The position numbers and the translations under genes were made by a program. The notes below the pieces were generated by a model. The model searched no databases, was not told where the DNA came from, and worked only from the letters and a program-made list of their open reading frames with translations. Below, one piece after another: positions 48,397-58,953 of a stretch of DNA of 64,000 nt; the stretch's first letter is position 1; every line of letters begins with the position of its first letter. The DNA is from Leishmania martiniquensis (lineage: Eukaryota > Euglenozoa > Kinetoplastea > Trypanosomatida > Trypanosomatidae). The stretch is from the NCBI RefSeq assembly GCF_017916325.1, contig NC_090165.1, positions 62,001 through 126,000 on the forward strand, in the 5' to 3' direction.

Positions 48397-50775
48397 TCAG
48401 CCGTCATCGTCGGCCACGTCTTCGAAGGCAATGGCGGAATGGAAGAGGCTCCTATGCAGGAAGGCCTCGGCTGCCGCATCATCTGGCAGAGTCGAAGACC
48501 TGCACTCCTGTGCCGTGATGGGCCACACGTTGCTGCCGTCCCTCCGCTCCACCACGTAGGGGACCCAGAAATCGGTGTGGCGGCCGCACTGCTGCGCCAC
48601 CACCTCTGATTTGAGCAGGAAGTCGTTGTAATAGGCGGCGTCGTTCTCCTTAACGCAGAGCTGGCGGAGGGACATAATGCAGGCCATGCACTTGCGGTAG
48701 AGAAAGTCCTTCATACTGCTGCGCAGGAGCTCCCAAACGATGTCGCTGAGGTCGTCCTTCGCCCTGCGCAGCTGCGCCTCCGTCACAGCAGGGTTGTTGA
48801 CAATCCTGGCGAAATCGCCTACTGGGTTGACGGTGGTTAGCAGGAAGGATACGTCGCCGCTGGTGACGTTGTGCGGAGCAGTGGAGGTACTGTTTGCCCG
48901 CGAGGTCGGGCGGCTGCCTACAGACGCTGTATCCGCCCCCTCGCCGAGCCTCGTGCCTTCGAGAATGGCCGCAGCGATTGTCGGCGGAGCGCCGGCGGAT
49001 CCCTCTGAGAGGGACGGCGGCGCACCGCTCTGAGTGTGCATCCCTGACGACCTTGCCGTCAGGTCTTGGTACCACGGCTTTCCCTCCCCACCTGGGCCTT
49101 TGCTGCCAGTCAGGAGCGCGTCCGCCTCCTCTTCATATGGGAACGCAACGGCGCAAGACGCAAGGGCGGACCACTGTGCCGACACCGCCTCGTACACCTC
49201 GCCACCCTCCACGAAGAAGTCGGTGGAGGTGCCTCTCAGCAGAGGCAGCAGAGGCGGCACCGCTTCCTCAGGCGAGATCGCCGCCGCGTTGCGTTCTTCT
49301 GTTAGTGCATCCAGGGCGGACAGCTTAGATTGAAGGGTGGCGTAGTACTGCTGCAGGACTGGGTTGAAAGTGTCCAGCGGCGCCAGCACCGAATCATTCA
49401 CAGAGAGGCCGTCGATAAGCTTGTCCATCAGCTGCTCCTCAGCTGCGCTAAACCGCAGCTCCGGATACTCAGAAAATCGAAGGTATCTCGTGTCCTCGGC
49501 GAACGGAAGAGGGGCCAAGACCAAGTGGCGCTGCCCCGCAGCCGTCTTCGTCACCCGCGCAAAGCAAGCGCACAGCGACGGGGCAGCGTCTGCTGTACGC
49601 ACCAGCCGCACCAGCATCGCCCTCCCGCCAGAAGCCATCGCGTCCACCAGGGCATTGAAGCCGCGCTGTCCGGCGTGGTCACCCGCCAGCGGCAGCAGCG
49701 CACTTGTGCCACCCATCAATATGTAAGGCTCGACCTCCGTCTCTCCAACGAACCCGATGGCCTCTAGCGCGCGGGGGCCCGTTACCCTCATCGCGTCACT
49801 ATTGGCCTCGCTGCACGAGATGCGGTCAACGCCGACAAAAAACGCCTCTTTCCGCTCCTCCATCGGCAAGGTACGCGGCTCCTCGTCCACGTCGCCGGCG
49901 ACGACGTACTCGATGCTCTGCACGACCTCCGCGCCGCCGCGAGTGCTCCGACGCAGCACTGGCAGCTGCTCTTCGTGGGTCAGAGCGAATAGCTGAGTGG
50001 CAATCCGCACGTCGCCGATGCGAAGTGCAACCTTGAGCATGGGCTGCTGGCGAACCTTTCGACAGCGCAGCAACGAGAGGCTGGCCAGCGCCTCCGCAGG
50101 GCTGACAAGTGTGCTTGGCGGCCCCAACTCCCTACACAGTGCCTCGAGCACCTTCTCGTTTTTTGCTTTCACATCCAGCCCTGCCCACGCCTCATCGCTG
50201 CCGAGGGCGAGACTGTCCTGCCCCTCCTGCGAATCGACGCCGTTCATGTGTATCTGAAAGTGGAACCCAATCACCACCAGCGTCACCTGGTCGTGCTGCA
50301 ACGCATTAATGAGAGGCAGCATGTCTGCCTTGTGCTGCACCTCGTGTCGCGCGTCGGTGAGGAAGTAAATGCAGCGATTGTACTTCCTCCGACTCGTGCG
50401 AGCCTGCAGCACTGCCACCGCCACCTGAAGCGCTTCGATGAGGTCGTACGACTCCGCGACGGGCCGCTGCACAATCGTGGCCTCAGGCAGCAAAGCTTTA
50501 CCGGCGCGCGTAGCGGCTATGGGCTCCAGAGACTGCTTTGTTGCCGGCCCAAGATCTGTCGCCACTGTTATGTGGTTGAAACGCGCCTTCTCAGACTGAT
50601 CGTGAAGGGCGCTGCGAGACTCTGCGGTGCCCGCGAGGATGACAGCCACCTCGTCCGGCGGCGCGTACACCATCTTGTCGATGAGAATGCTGGCGCACAG
50701 GTCACATGCCTCCTCCAGCGCCGCAGCGCTGGGAAGGGTGACGTCCAGAACCAGGACTGCCGCACTCTTGGACAT
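48397..50775 (-). CDS. KU80: KU80, DNA-end-binding subunit of the Ku heterodimer
   Basis: Partner of KU70 in the ring that loads on double-strand DNA ends and protects telomeres in the nucleus. The 792-residue product has the Ku80 order: N-terminal vWA-like domain (about 1-220, starting AAVLVLDVTLPSAAALEEAC, with YNRCIYFLTDARHEV), Ku core beta-barrel and arm (about 235-540, including PYILMGGTSALLPL and LAPLPFAEDTRYLRF, a hallmark of Ku80), and a C-terminal helical Ku-PK-binding-type domain (about 630-755, NPVGDFARIVNNPAVTEAQL then MACIMSLRQLC). Trypanosomatids are reported to keep Ku but lack a recognisable DNA ligase IV, so classical end joining is doubtful and telomere or alternative repair roles are more likely. 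The extreme C-terminal DNA-PK docking peptide is not obvious. It is flanked by direct repeat copies B and C. Confidence 0.93.
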   Translation of the reverse strand: MSKSAAVLVLDVTLPSAAALEEACDLCASILIDKMVYAPPDEVAVILAGTAESRSALHDQSEKARFNHITVATDLGPATKQSLEPIAATRAGKALLPEATIVQRPVAESYDLIEALQVAVAVLQARTSRRKYNRCIYFLTDARHEVQHKADMLPLINALQHDQVTLVVIGFHFQIHMNGVDSQEGQDSLALGSDEAWAGLDVKAKNEKVLEALCRELGPPSTLVSPAEALASLSLLRCRKVRQQPMLKVALRIGDVRIATQLFALTHEEQLPVLRRSTRGGAEVVQSIEYVVAGDVDEEPRTLPMEERKEAFFVGVDRISCSEANSDAMRVTGPRALEAIGFVGETEVEPYILMGGTSALLPLAGDHAGQRGFNALVDAMASGGRAMLVRLVRTADAAPSLCACFARVTKTAAGQRHLVLAPLPFAEDTRYLRFSEYPELRFSAAEEQLMDKLIDGLSVNDSVLAPLDTFNPVLQQYYATLQSKLSALDALTEERNAAAISPEEAVPPLLPLLRGTSTDFFVEGGEVYEAVSAQWSALASCAVAFPYEEEADALLTGSKGPGGEGKPWYQDLTARSSGMHTQSGAPPSLSEGSAGAPPTIAAAILEGTRLGEGADTASVGSRPTSRANSTSTAPHNVTSGDVSFLLTTVNPVGDFARIVNNPAVTEAQLRRAKDDLSDIVWELLRSSMKDFLYRKCMACIMSLRQLCVKENDAAYYNDFLLKSEVVAQQCGRHTDFWVPYVVERRDGSNVWPITAQECRSSTLPDDAAAEAFLHRSLFHSAIAFEDVADDDG

Positions 50776-51263
50776 GCAGCGAGCGCGCTGATATTAGCAC
50801 TATACGCCGAGAGCTGCGCTTCTTTCTTTGAAGAGAAGGGGGCGAGACGAGGTGGCAAGGGTTGCATGGTCTGAGTCAGTTCCCCTCGAAGGTCCGCGCA
50901 CAGGACCGTAAACGGACAACGCGTCCCGCGGGGGCATACGCCGTGCGCGCAAAGTGCGCGTCCGTCGAAGAGGAAAATCCACAGCGCGAGGGATGCGCAC
51001 ACGCTCCAACGCCTTGGCGAGGGTGAAGACGCCGGTTAACGGCACTTCTGATCTGTGTGTGTGTGTGTGTTATCGCATTCGTTGTACCTGCTTCGGTGCC
51101 GTCTGAGACAGTGAATGCAGCACTGCGTGCACGCCACAACCGCCGCCCAACGTGCACACATATAACCCTTGGCGGTATGCTCCGGGAAAAGAGGGGAGGG
51201 GTCTGTTGCCGGTGCTTTTTTTTCACGCATCCGTCTACTCCTAAAGGTCATGAGCTCAACGCT

Positions 51264-51737
51264 ACTCTGCCCGGCACTGTTGCGGGCCTCCACGCGCGTT
51301 CGTGGTGCAAGGCAGCGGTGGACGCGCGCGACAGCAACCCCGCCGACTCAGCCGCCCACCAGCCTCCCAGGGCGTCACGCCCTGCGTCCACCTCGGCGCG
51401 GCTCCGGCTGCACACCACCACGAGGCAGTGGGTGGGCCGAGTGGGATGCGCTCGAGTCCCGCTGACGCTCTGCCCACCATTCGGATGGCGCAGACGTGCC
51501 CACGGTCGCATGTGGCCCGGGGGGCAGCGCCATCCAGGCCTCGGCCGCCGACATGCGCAGCGGGGCGTCGCTCTGATCTCCGCACGTCGCACATGGTCGG
51601 CCCTGCCACCACGAGAGGGGCGGCTCGGCGCCCGCAGGGGTAGAGGGAAAGAGCGGCTGCCTGGCCTCCGTCCGCAGAGAGTGGGGCGCCGCACCAATGC
51701 AACGTCACGGCGCGCTGAGGTTTGTGCTGCATCAGCA
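51264..51737 (+). mobile_element. Interspersed repeat copy C (474 bp), probable SIDER2-class retroposon
   Basis: Full-length unit, identical by eye to the reverse complement of 43848-44321 and containing the 330-bp core of copy B in the same orientation. It lies 489 nt upstream of the KU80 start and about 2 kb after the kinesin stop, so it belongs either to the kinesin 3' UTR or to DNA between processing sites. Eight-base inverted matches flank it (51255-51262 and 51750-51757), possibly by chance. Confidence 0.85.
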
Positions 51738-52568
51738 CACGTGGTCGATGCGTTGAGAAGCAAGGGAAAGAGAGACGGCCATCATGGAGCACAGGATCGG
51801 TGATGGCCGGGCTCAGCAGCGGCTGTGCCGTTAGCCTCGAAGGCCCGAGGTCGAATACATTTTTCTTGAGGCCTCCGTAAAACAATGTATATATATATAT
51901 GCTATTTTTGTCAGCCGCCCACGCTCGATGAGCCGCGCTGCTGAAGAGGGCAGCGGCGAGCAGGCAATCGTGGCTCATCCCTCTCCACGTGCAGCACTCT
52001 TCGCAAACCCACGCACCAGTGCGTACTGGAACGTTTCGGCACGTGTATGGCGAAGACGGAGAACGCTCTCCGTACATGCATTAGCCTACGTCGGTCGCAC
52101 CTCGCTCATAAAGAGAAGCGCTCCCTGCGCTTTGGCCTGTGGAAACGAATTCGCGTCCTGCCCTGCTCGTCGCGATTCTCAGGATCGCCGGTGTTGCGCT
52201 TCACAGGTCAAGATCCGTCACTGTAGGCAGCAGCAACAGTCGCCGCTTCGAGGAAGCGAGGCGAACCGAGAAGGCATCGAAGTAGGCACACAGGAAAGCA
52301 CTAGAGCTAGCGAGCACAGAAATGGGGCGAGGAAGCGTTGGGGTGGATAGCATAAGGAGCTGCGAACATCACCACAGTCACGGAAGAAGAGAGCAGCAGC
52401 GGCGCGAAGACGATATGCGCTCTTTACGCACGCAGACATGCACGAGCGGCATCAACAGCAGCGCATTGAAGAAACAGCGATACGGCAAAAAAAGGGGGGC
52501 AGAAGATAGAGAGTGGGGGGAGGGAGGGAGAAGCACACAAAGCACACGCATACACAATCAGACCATAT

Positions 52569-52594
52569 CACACACACATATATATGTGTGTGTG
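52569..52594. repeat. CA-TA-TG palindrome (26 bp)
   Basis: Perfect inverted repeat centred on an ATATATAT core, with CA units mirrored by TG units. Confidence 0.75.
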
Positions 52595-53744
52595 TGCATG
52601 CGTGCCGTGAGAAGGCGGGAGTAGCACAGAAGATGGACAGCAAAGCTCAGCAATGAGTACCACATCCACAAGTAAAGGGAGAGAAGAATTGTGTGGCGGT
52701 GTCGCACAAGTCAAGTTCACATCACCACACAACCTCGCAACCCACGAGAAGCCGCTAAAAAGGGGGGAAGAGAAGTAATAAACAGGTGCGGTGAAAATGA
52801 GCGTAGAGCGTCCTCGTGGCCGAGGGGGAAGAAAAAAAATGAGGTCTGGCGAGCATGTGCAGACACAGGGAAAGCGATCGATGACGCTAACGGGAGAGGA
52901 GAGAGAGGAAAGAGCACAATAGAAGCGAGCGCCGCAAGCCTTTTTCTTATTCCGCTTTGTTCTTAGCAGAGGTCAACTTTACAGCACCGCATAGCCCGGA
53001 AGGGAAAAGAAATGTGTACGACGCCAGACGCCAGTGTCCTGAGAGGCAGTCATACACGCACAATACGCACACAGACACACAGACACATACACGCACGCAC
53101 AGAAAAAGCATGCTGAGGGACTTCAGTTTGTTCTCGAGGTTTTTTGGGGAGGGAGGAAAGAGTGGAGGGGTAGAGAAGGGAGAGAGAGCGTAAGAATCTG
53201 CCTTTCTGCTTGGGAGGCTGATTGGGCAGGAAGCGGAGCCCACAATGTCCGCCTACCCCATCAACACGTGCATCGCTGACAGATATGCTTTGCGGAAGCA
53301 AATATTAGCAGGCACATACGCGCACGCAGGACTTGCACATTCTCAACAACGGAACAGCACTGATACGTGTGAGGACCGCTGCCGCGCAGAGAGGAGAGCC
53401 GCGCGTGTTTCTGTGTCTGCATGGGTGTGTTACGGTGAAAAAAAAGAGGGTAGTGGGGGAGGGGAGGGAAGACCTATACGGGCGTTGGGTCATGGATTAG
53501 AGGTGAGGGAGCGTAAGTGGGATGGGAAGCCAGAGGACAGCAGCCAAGGAAAGGGCGCCCCCCCTTTTCATTGACTTCCCGCGGCCCTGCCCCCCCCTCC
53601 TCTGTTCTGCTGTTCTATCACTGGACACCTCTTCCCCCGGCAGGCCGACCCCCCCCCTCACCGCCCATCCAATCACACATAGTCGGAGGAGCCGCACTTT
53701 GCTGCTCGCACGCAGCGTTAGGCCGGCGTATTCCACTCGTCTCA

Positions 53745-55583
53745 CTACTTCGATCCTGCCTTGCGCAGCGCCAAGTCACGCTCCTTCACGAGCATGCGAA
53801 TGGCATTGGCTGCCTTCGCCTGGTAGACAATGAGCTCCGTACGCTCCGCCCGGAGTGCGCGGATCAACGCCTGGGCGCGGTCGTTGTCGCTGAGGTCTTC
53901 GACTTCGCGGCCCATGCGTCCGGTGGGTAGGGCGACGGTGGCGTCAAAGTTGCTGATAGCGCTCAGGTAATCGGTACCCTTAACGGCTGCCAGCTCAGCG
54001 CACAGTTCATCCTGGCGGCGAGACGCCTCGTCGCGCTCCAACTTGTAGCGTGCGGCGAATGAGCGCATCTTCTGTGCGAGCTGGAAGCACTTGCGCTGCT
54101 CCTCAGCTAACTGAAGCGCGAGCCGCACCCGCTCGTCACTGAGGACGCGCAGCTTTTCATCGCGCTGCTTGATCACCTCTCGCAGCTCCTGGCTCGCCTT
54201 GACCCAGTTGCCGCCGCCACCGCCGCCAGCTGCGCCATTCGCCACTGCCACACCACTCGCTGGTGTCTCATCGATCATCTTGAGCTTCTCAGGCGGCACG
54301 GCCGAGCGCAGCATTGAGTTCTCACCGCGCAGCATCGAGTTTTCATTGCTGAGGAGCTTAATCTGGTCGTTGAGGGTGCCGATACGCTCCTCGTAGACGC
54401 TGCGCTCCTCCTCCAGTGCATCCTCGAGCGTCTTGTCATTCTTGTTGTCCATGTCCGCCATGAGCTGCAGGTACAGCGCCTTGTAGTCAAGCACCTCGTG
54501 CCTCTTCGCGTCCTGCTTAATTTGGCTGGCGCGCTGCCCAAACATGATCGCACTCAAGCTCTCCTCTGTGTTTGAATCCGAGGGGCTGATGTTGACGACG
54601 AGGGAGGTGTTGCCGTTACCCATGAGCGAGTACTGAAGAATGCGGGTGAGCTTCGATTCACGGAAAGGGGCGTGCTGGGCGTTCTCGGTCAGCGCAGCGA
54701 CCACCTTGCCAAGGGTGAGGAGGCTGCGGTTAATGTGCGTGGCTTCGCCGAGCGTCTTGCCCTCCGCATGCGTCTTGCTCACACGCTCGCTTCCGGCAAG
54801 ATCGCACAGCACGAGGCGGCCCTCCAGCGCAACCGCTGGGCCTTCCGATTCAGCACCGACGGTCACGGTACCGACTTTCTTGGCCTTGTTGATATTGAGC
54901 GTGAAGACGGTGTGGGAGCGAGAGCTCGTGTTGTTCATGGACGTGCTCGCCATCTCCTTGCGCGACAGGCCCGTCTTGAAATAGGCCATGGTGGACTTGT
55001 AGTCCTTCACTTCCCGCTCGATTCCCAAGCCGGTAGTGTCGGATACCATCAGGACATCGCCGCGGCCCTCTGTGCCCATCTGGATGCGCACCTTTCCCTT
55101 ATTGTCATCGAGCAAGTCCGTCAGAATTTCGTTGTACAGCTGCACGTAGCTGACGCTGCACGTGTAGTCGTTGGCCTTGTCTTCGGCGATCTTCGTCCAA
55201 ATTTCCTTCATGGACTGCTGCAGCACACCCTCGTTTTGGGGGTCATCGTTGCTGATCGTAAAGGTCTTACCAGAGCCGGTCTGCCCGTAGACAAAGAGGA
55301 CGCCGTGCTGGCCATCGAAGGCGGCGTCGACGGCGTTCTTGGCGAAGCACTCGTACACCTCTTTCTGTGACACAGTTGGCCGGAACACGCGATTGAAGAA
55401 GTATTTTTTTTCGGCCGACCGAGAGCCCGACTTGCGGTTTACAATGATGGCGCGGTTGTCCTGGTCATCGTAGGTTATGTTGTCGAAGGTGTGGCCTTTC
55501 TCATGCGGCACCGGTGGACGCACGCGGCAGAAGACCGAGACGGTCTTCGGCGCTGACTTGCTGGTTGTCTGTGAGCGTGACAT
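53745..55583 (-). CDS. Kinesin, N-terminal motor with coiled-coil tail
   Basis: ATP-driven microtubule motor, 612 residues. The motor domain (about 13-357) has the P-loop GQTGSGKT at 100-107, switch I NNTSSRSH at 217-224, switch II DLAGSE at 261-266, and the microtubule-binding segment HINRSLLTLGKVVAALTE, all intact, so ATPase activity is expected. After a short neck, residues about 365-600 are predicted coiled coil with Glu, Arg and Leu repeats, interrupted by a Gly-rich stretch (AAGGGGGGN) near 450. The tail is short, without an obvious cargo domain. An N-terminal motor usually implies plus-end movement. Subfamily cannot be assigned by eye; trypanosomatids have many lineage-specific kinesins linked to flagellum, cytoskeleton or mitosis. 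The first ATG at MSRSQTTSK is used. Confidence 0.95.
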   Translation of the reverse strand: MSRSQTTSKSAPKTVSVFCRVRPPVPHEKGHTFDNITYDDQDNRAIIVNRKSGSRSAEKKYFFNRVFRPTVSQKEVYECFAKNAVDAAFDGQHGVLFVYGQTGSGKTFTISNDDPQNEGVLQQSMKEIWTKIAEDKANDYTCSVSYVQLYNEILTDLLDDNKGKVRIQMGTEGRGDVLMVSDTTGLGIEREVKDYKSTMAYFKTGLSRKEMASTSMNNTSSRSHTVFTLNINKAKKVGTVTVGAESEGPAVALEGRLVLCDLAGSERVSKTHAEGKTLGEATHINRSLLTLGKVVAALTENAQHAPFRESKLTRILQYSLMGNGNTSLVVNISPSDSNTEESLSAIMFGQRASQIKQDAKRHEVLDYKALYLQLMADMDNKNDKTLEDALEEERSVYEERIGTLNDQIKLLSNENSMLRGENSMLRSAVPPEKLKMIDETPASGVAVANGAAGGGGGGNWVKASQELREVIKQRDEKLRVLSDERVRLALQLAEEQRKCFQLAQKMRSFAARYKLERDEASRRQDELCAELAAVKGTDYLSAISNFDATVALPTGRMGREVEDLSDNDRAQALIRALRAERTELIVYQAKAANAIRMLVKERDLALRKAGSK

Positions 55584-57016
55584 CGCGCGGCTCCAGTTCG
55601 ACGCTGATCAAGGATGCGAAGACGTGGACGGCGACGCGCGTCTGAGAAGTTGGGAAGAGGTTGCGTCCAGAGAAAGGAAGAGCGTAAGCGCTGATGAGAG
55701 GGCGGAAGGGAGGAACTACCGCAAGACCTCCGGAAAAAGAGATGGGGAAGTCGTTGGGAGAGAGATCAAGACGGGGTTCACGCACACGTGGAGAGCGTCG
55801 AATAATGGAGAGGTGTCCGCGATGTATACGTGTCTGCAGACGGTCCTTGTGGGGGGGTTGTACTTGAGAGATGGAACGCTGTCGCAGCACGTAAGACTAC
55901 CTGTGCGTCACGGTAAGAGGAAGAGCGGGAAGGGGGAGTCCACAGAGACGCAAAAAATAAGGGGTGCGCGGAGTAACCGAAGGGGACTCAGAAGAGACAG
56001 ACAGGAGGGGAGCGCGGCGGCGGGGGGGTGCTAAGCGGCAGCAAGCATCACCGGGCGAAGTCTAACGAGTGGCCGCTCCACTCGGGTTAGCTGAGCGCGT
56101 ACGTGAAGACGCGTATGTTTCCACCCGCGTGAGCCGTATAGGAAGCGGCACAGAGAGGGGTCATAATCACCTGCAGTCACCAGACTCGCACTACAGACCT
56201 GTGTGACAGGGAGAGAGAAGGTCCCGGGGAGGTTCGTGTGTGTGTGTACAGACGACAGACGGGATCGCGGCAGCAGTGCGGCCACCCATGCGGGCACAAG
56301 AGCGCACGCCCAGTCTCTAACACGCATCACTCGCCTCTCCTCCAAGCATGGGCGGAAGGGCGCTCTTTGTGACATCTATACCCACTTCGTTTATTCTCTT
56401 GGCACCTGCGGCGACGGCTCCGCAGACGAGCTCTCCGCGTTGATCATGAAAAAGTAAGATCGTGCGCGCCGGCGTGGGAACACACACGCACAACTCATGT
56501 GTACAATCGCGACGAACAAAAAAAAAGAGGGAGAGGGAGGGCAATGGCAGGAAGCCAAGAAGGCAAGCAGGTCAGGAGTAATACTGAGTCCACACGGCAG
56601 GAGGGCGATAGCAATGGAGCAGGTCACGTACGTGCAGGTGTGTGTGTGTGTGTGTCGTTGCCGATGGGAAGGGAGGCATGGGCGCACGCATGCCTTGGGC
56701 TGTGGCTAGCGTGACATATATATATATATGTGTGTGCAATCGAAAAAGAAGCCGAGAACGGGCAGGGCCTTTGAGCGGTGGCATGCGAGAGCAAAGACGG
56801 AGGGAGAGGAGAGGGGAGGGGACATCGTACGCCCGCCCCCGTCCCTCACCCCGCTCTCCTCTTGTCTCCTTACCTCTCTCGATCTCGCCCTCGATGTAGG
56901 CTCTCCCGCACGCCACGATCCATCACCACCACTATTACCCACCCACGCCCACACCGACACTCGCTTCCCCGCCCCCTCCTCCCCCCTCACCTCTTCACCC
57001 TTGAAGCATCCGTTGT
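55584..57016. other. Spacer between TM9 gene and kinesin
   Basis: No gene supported in 1.4 kb. It contains a TG run (about 56640-56654) and an AT palindrome (56714-56731). The minus frame 56706-57665 is a shadow of the TM9 gene's 3' part that runs on into UTR. Confidence 0.5.
56714..56731. repeat. TA-rich palindrome (18 bp)
   Basis: ACATATAT...ATATGT, a perfect inverted repeat followed directly by a short TG run. Third example of this CA-TA-TG design in the window. Confidence 0.7.
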
Positions 57017-58953
57017 CTAATCCGCCTTCACACTTGAGAAGACGATACGGACGAAGGCCAGGGAGGCCAGGAACCCCGCAGCGCCGAACATGAGCGACAC
57101 CGAGACGCACACCAGCCCCATGTACCCGAAGAAGAGCACCATGCCGAGAAACCCCTTCACGACGATGAACCAGTAGTAAAAGATGCAGTACAGCATCAGC
57201 CACGCCCCGTAGGACGCCGAAACAAGGAAGGACCGCCACCACCAGTGGTAGTTGAGCCGGCTCAGCTGGTAGTAGGTGGAGAAGACAGATATCTGCGCAA
57301 CAATCACAAGCACCAGCACAAACGCGACGATGAGGAAGGAGAACATGTGATACACGACGCCGAGCCAGACACTGCTGAAGATGGACTGCAACTCCACGTA
57401 GGACGCCGCCAAGGGCACGATGCCGAGAGCCATGTAGGAGAACACGCCTTTCAAGTACCACGGCTGCGGCGGAATGGTGCGAGGGATCGTGTTCACCTTC
57501 ACCGGAATCGAAATACTCGTGCTGAAGCCCACCACAGCCCCCCAAAGCAGAGCGGCACCGACACAAGCAGCCACAACGCCAGCAGGTAGAGCAGAGAGGT
57601 GAAGGGCAGCGCGCTCGCCGCGTGGGAGCCGAGGTGAATGAAGTTGAGAGCCAAGTACACGACAAAGAGGAGCCCCGGCAGTGCGACCGACGCTAGCGTG
57701 ATGGCCTGCCACGAGCGTCGCCGGAAGAACTTAAGAAGGCTCGCCGTCACAAGCCCATTGACGCTCGAGAAGAGAACAAAAAGCATTACCAGCAGCGTTG
57801 TCAGTACACCACGAGATCCGTCCGAGACCATACCGGCGACGGCAAGGGCCAGCGAGGCGAGCACCATGCACAGGACCTGCATGCCGCTGCCGACGAGCAC
57901 AGATAGGATGACCGCCCCGCGCGGTGGCCGGAACACATCCCCGTGCACGAGCCTCCATCCGCTATCCTCGCGATCACCCAGCAGGTCTTCCTCGTTGTAG
58001 GAGGAGATGTCGCGCCGCACAGACCGCAAGAGGATGTACCACAGAAGCAACGACTGCAGCATTACCAGCGAGAAAACGTTCAAGATGGAGTACCAGTGCG
58101 CCTTCGCCTCGCGTGGATCACGGTCGAAGTAGTTGTCCCAGCGCGCCTTCCACGGCGTCGCCGACTTCACCCACTGGACCGAGTAGCTGAAGCGAATATT
58201 CTCCATGGACGTAATCTGTGGCTCAGGCGCGGTAGGCAAGACACACGCGTTCTCCTCACCTAGCTCGCCGCCGTGGCGCACACTGCGGGGCTGCACCTCA
58301 AAGTGCACGATCCGCACCGTTGGCAGCTCTGCTGAGGGAATCGGATAGTACGAAACGATGAAGTGAACGTGATTGTAAACCATTACCCTTCCCGGTGGGA
58401 CGCCCCTGGAAGCGTTTCCAAGCGGGAATCCCGTGCGGATGCGATGGCGCACGCTGTCCGCCGACAACGTCTCGAGCGCCGGAAGACCATCGAGCACAAG
58501 TTGTGCGCGGTAGCGGCCCAAGATGCGCTTCTCAAGATCTCCCCTCTCCGCCGGACTCAGATTGGAGGAGCAGATAAGAACGCACTCCCTATCCTGCAGC
58601 GCCCTCAGTTGAATGCCCGAGTCTTCCAGCGTGTCACCCATCAGCACCTGGCCGATGCTCCGATGCGACGGCGGCTGTGTACCATCGCTCAGCTGCGCCG
58701 CGCACGGGAACACATCACGCCAGCGCAGCGGCACGATCTTGGAGCGAGAGGTAACGGAGCTCGCGAGGATGCGAATGGCTTCATCCTTCGGGTACGGTAA
58801 GCCAAAGTCGCGCATGAAGGGAAGGCTGAGGCCGTATGTCATTGAAGAGGTCCAGCAGAGAGCCATGAACACAATACACAGCGACACCCGCGACATGGCC
58901 GCAGTGAATGGCAATGAAGTGGGCACTTGGCGACGTTCCATGGTCATCCTCAT
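57017..58953 (-). CDS. TM9 superfamily (nonaspanin/EMP70) protein, frame broken by one base
   Basis: Endosomal/Golgi multi-pass membrane protein; relatives act in membrane-protein sorting and phagocytosis. The 5' part (58953-57499) encodes a signal peptide (MSRVSLCIVFMALCWT near residue 20), a lumenal domain of about 250 residues and the first membrane helices, with the family motif WYSILNVFSLVMLQSL and HGDVFRPPRGAVILSVLVGS. The 3' part (open frame to 57017) continues in another frame with IPRTIPPQPWY, YYQLSRLNYHWWWRSFL and a C-terminal SSVKAD tail in place of the usual KxD-type retention signal. The frames meet at a run of six C on plus (57538-57543): one extra base there would join FGG directly to the AVVGFSTS segment. 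A sequencing error in the homopolymer is the simplest cause, but a true mutation cannot be excluded. Start choices at 58953, 58941 and 58896 are all in frame. Confidence 0.85.

Larger units (their letters stand above)
50776..53744. other. 3-kb spacer between kinesin and KU80
   Basis: Holds a TG repeat (about 51053-51070), repeat copy C (51264-51737), a TA tract at about 51886-51900 and a 26-bp CA-TA-TG palindrome (52569-52594). No gene supported in either strand; minus frame 51262-52077 is formed by the repeat's open GC-rich sequence. Confidence 0.5.

Noticed and set aside
51255..51757. Eight-base inverted matches flanking repeat copy C as possible terminal repeats
   Set aside because: Too short, not present around copy A, and likely by chance.
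56706..57665. Minus-strand open frame of 319 codons over the TM9 3' part
   Set aside because: Arg/Cys-rich alternate frame; the neighbouring frame holds the conserved TM9 motifs.
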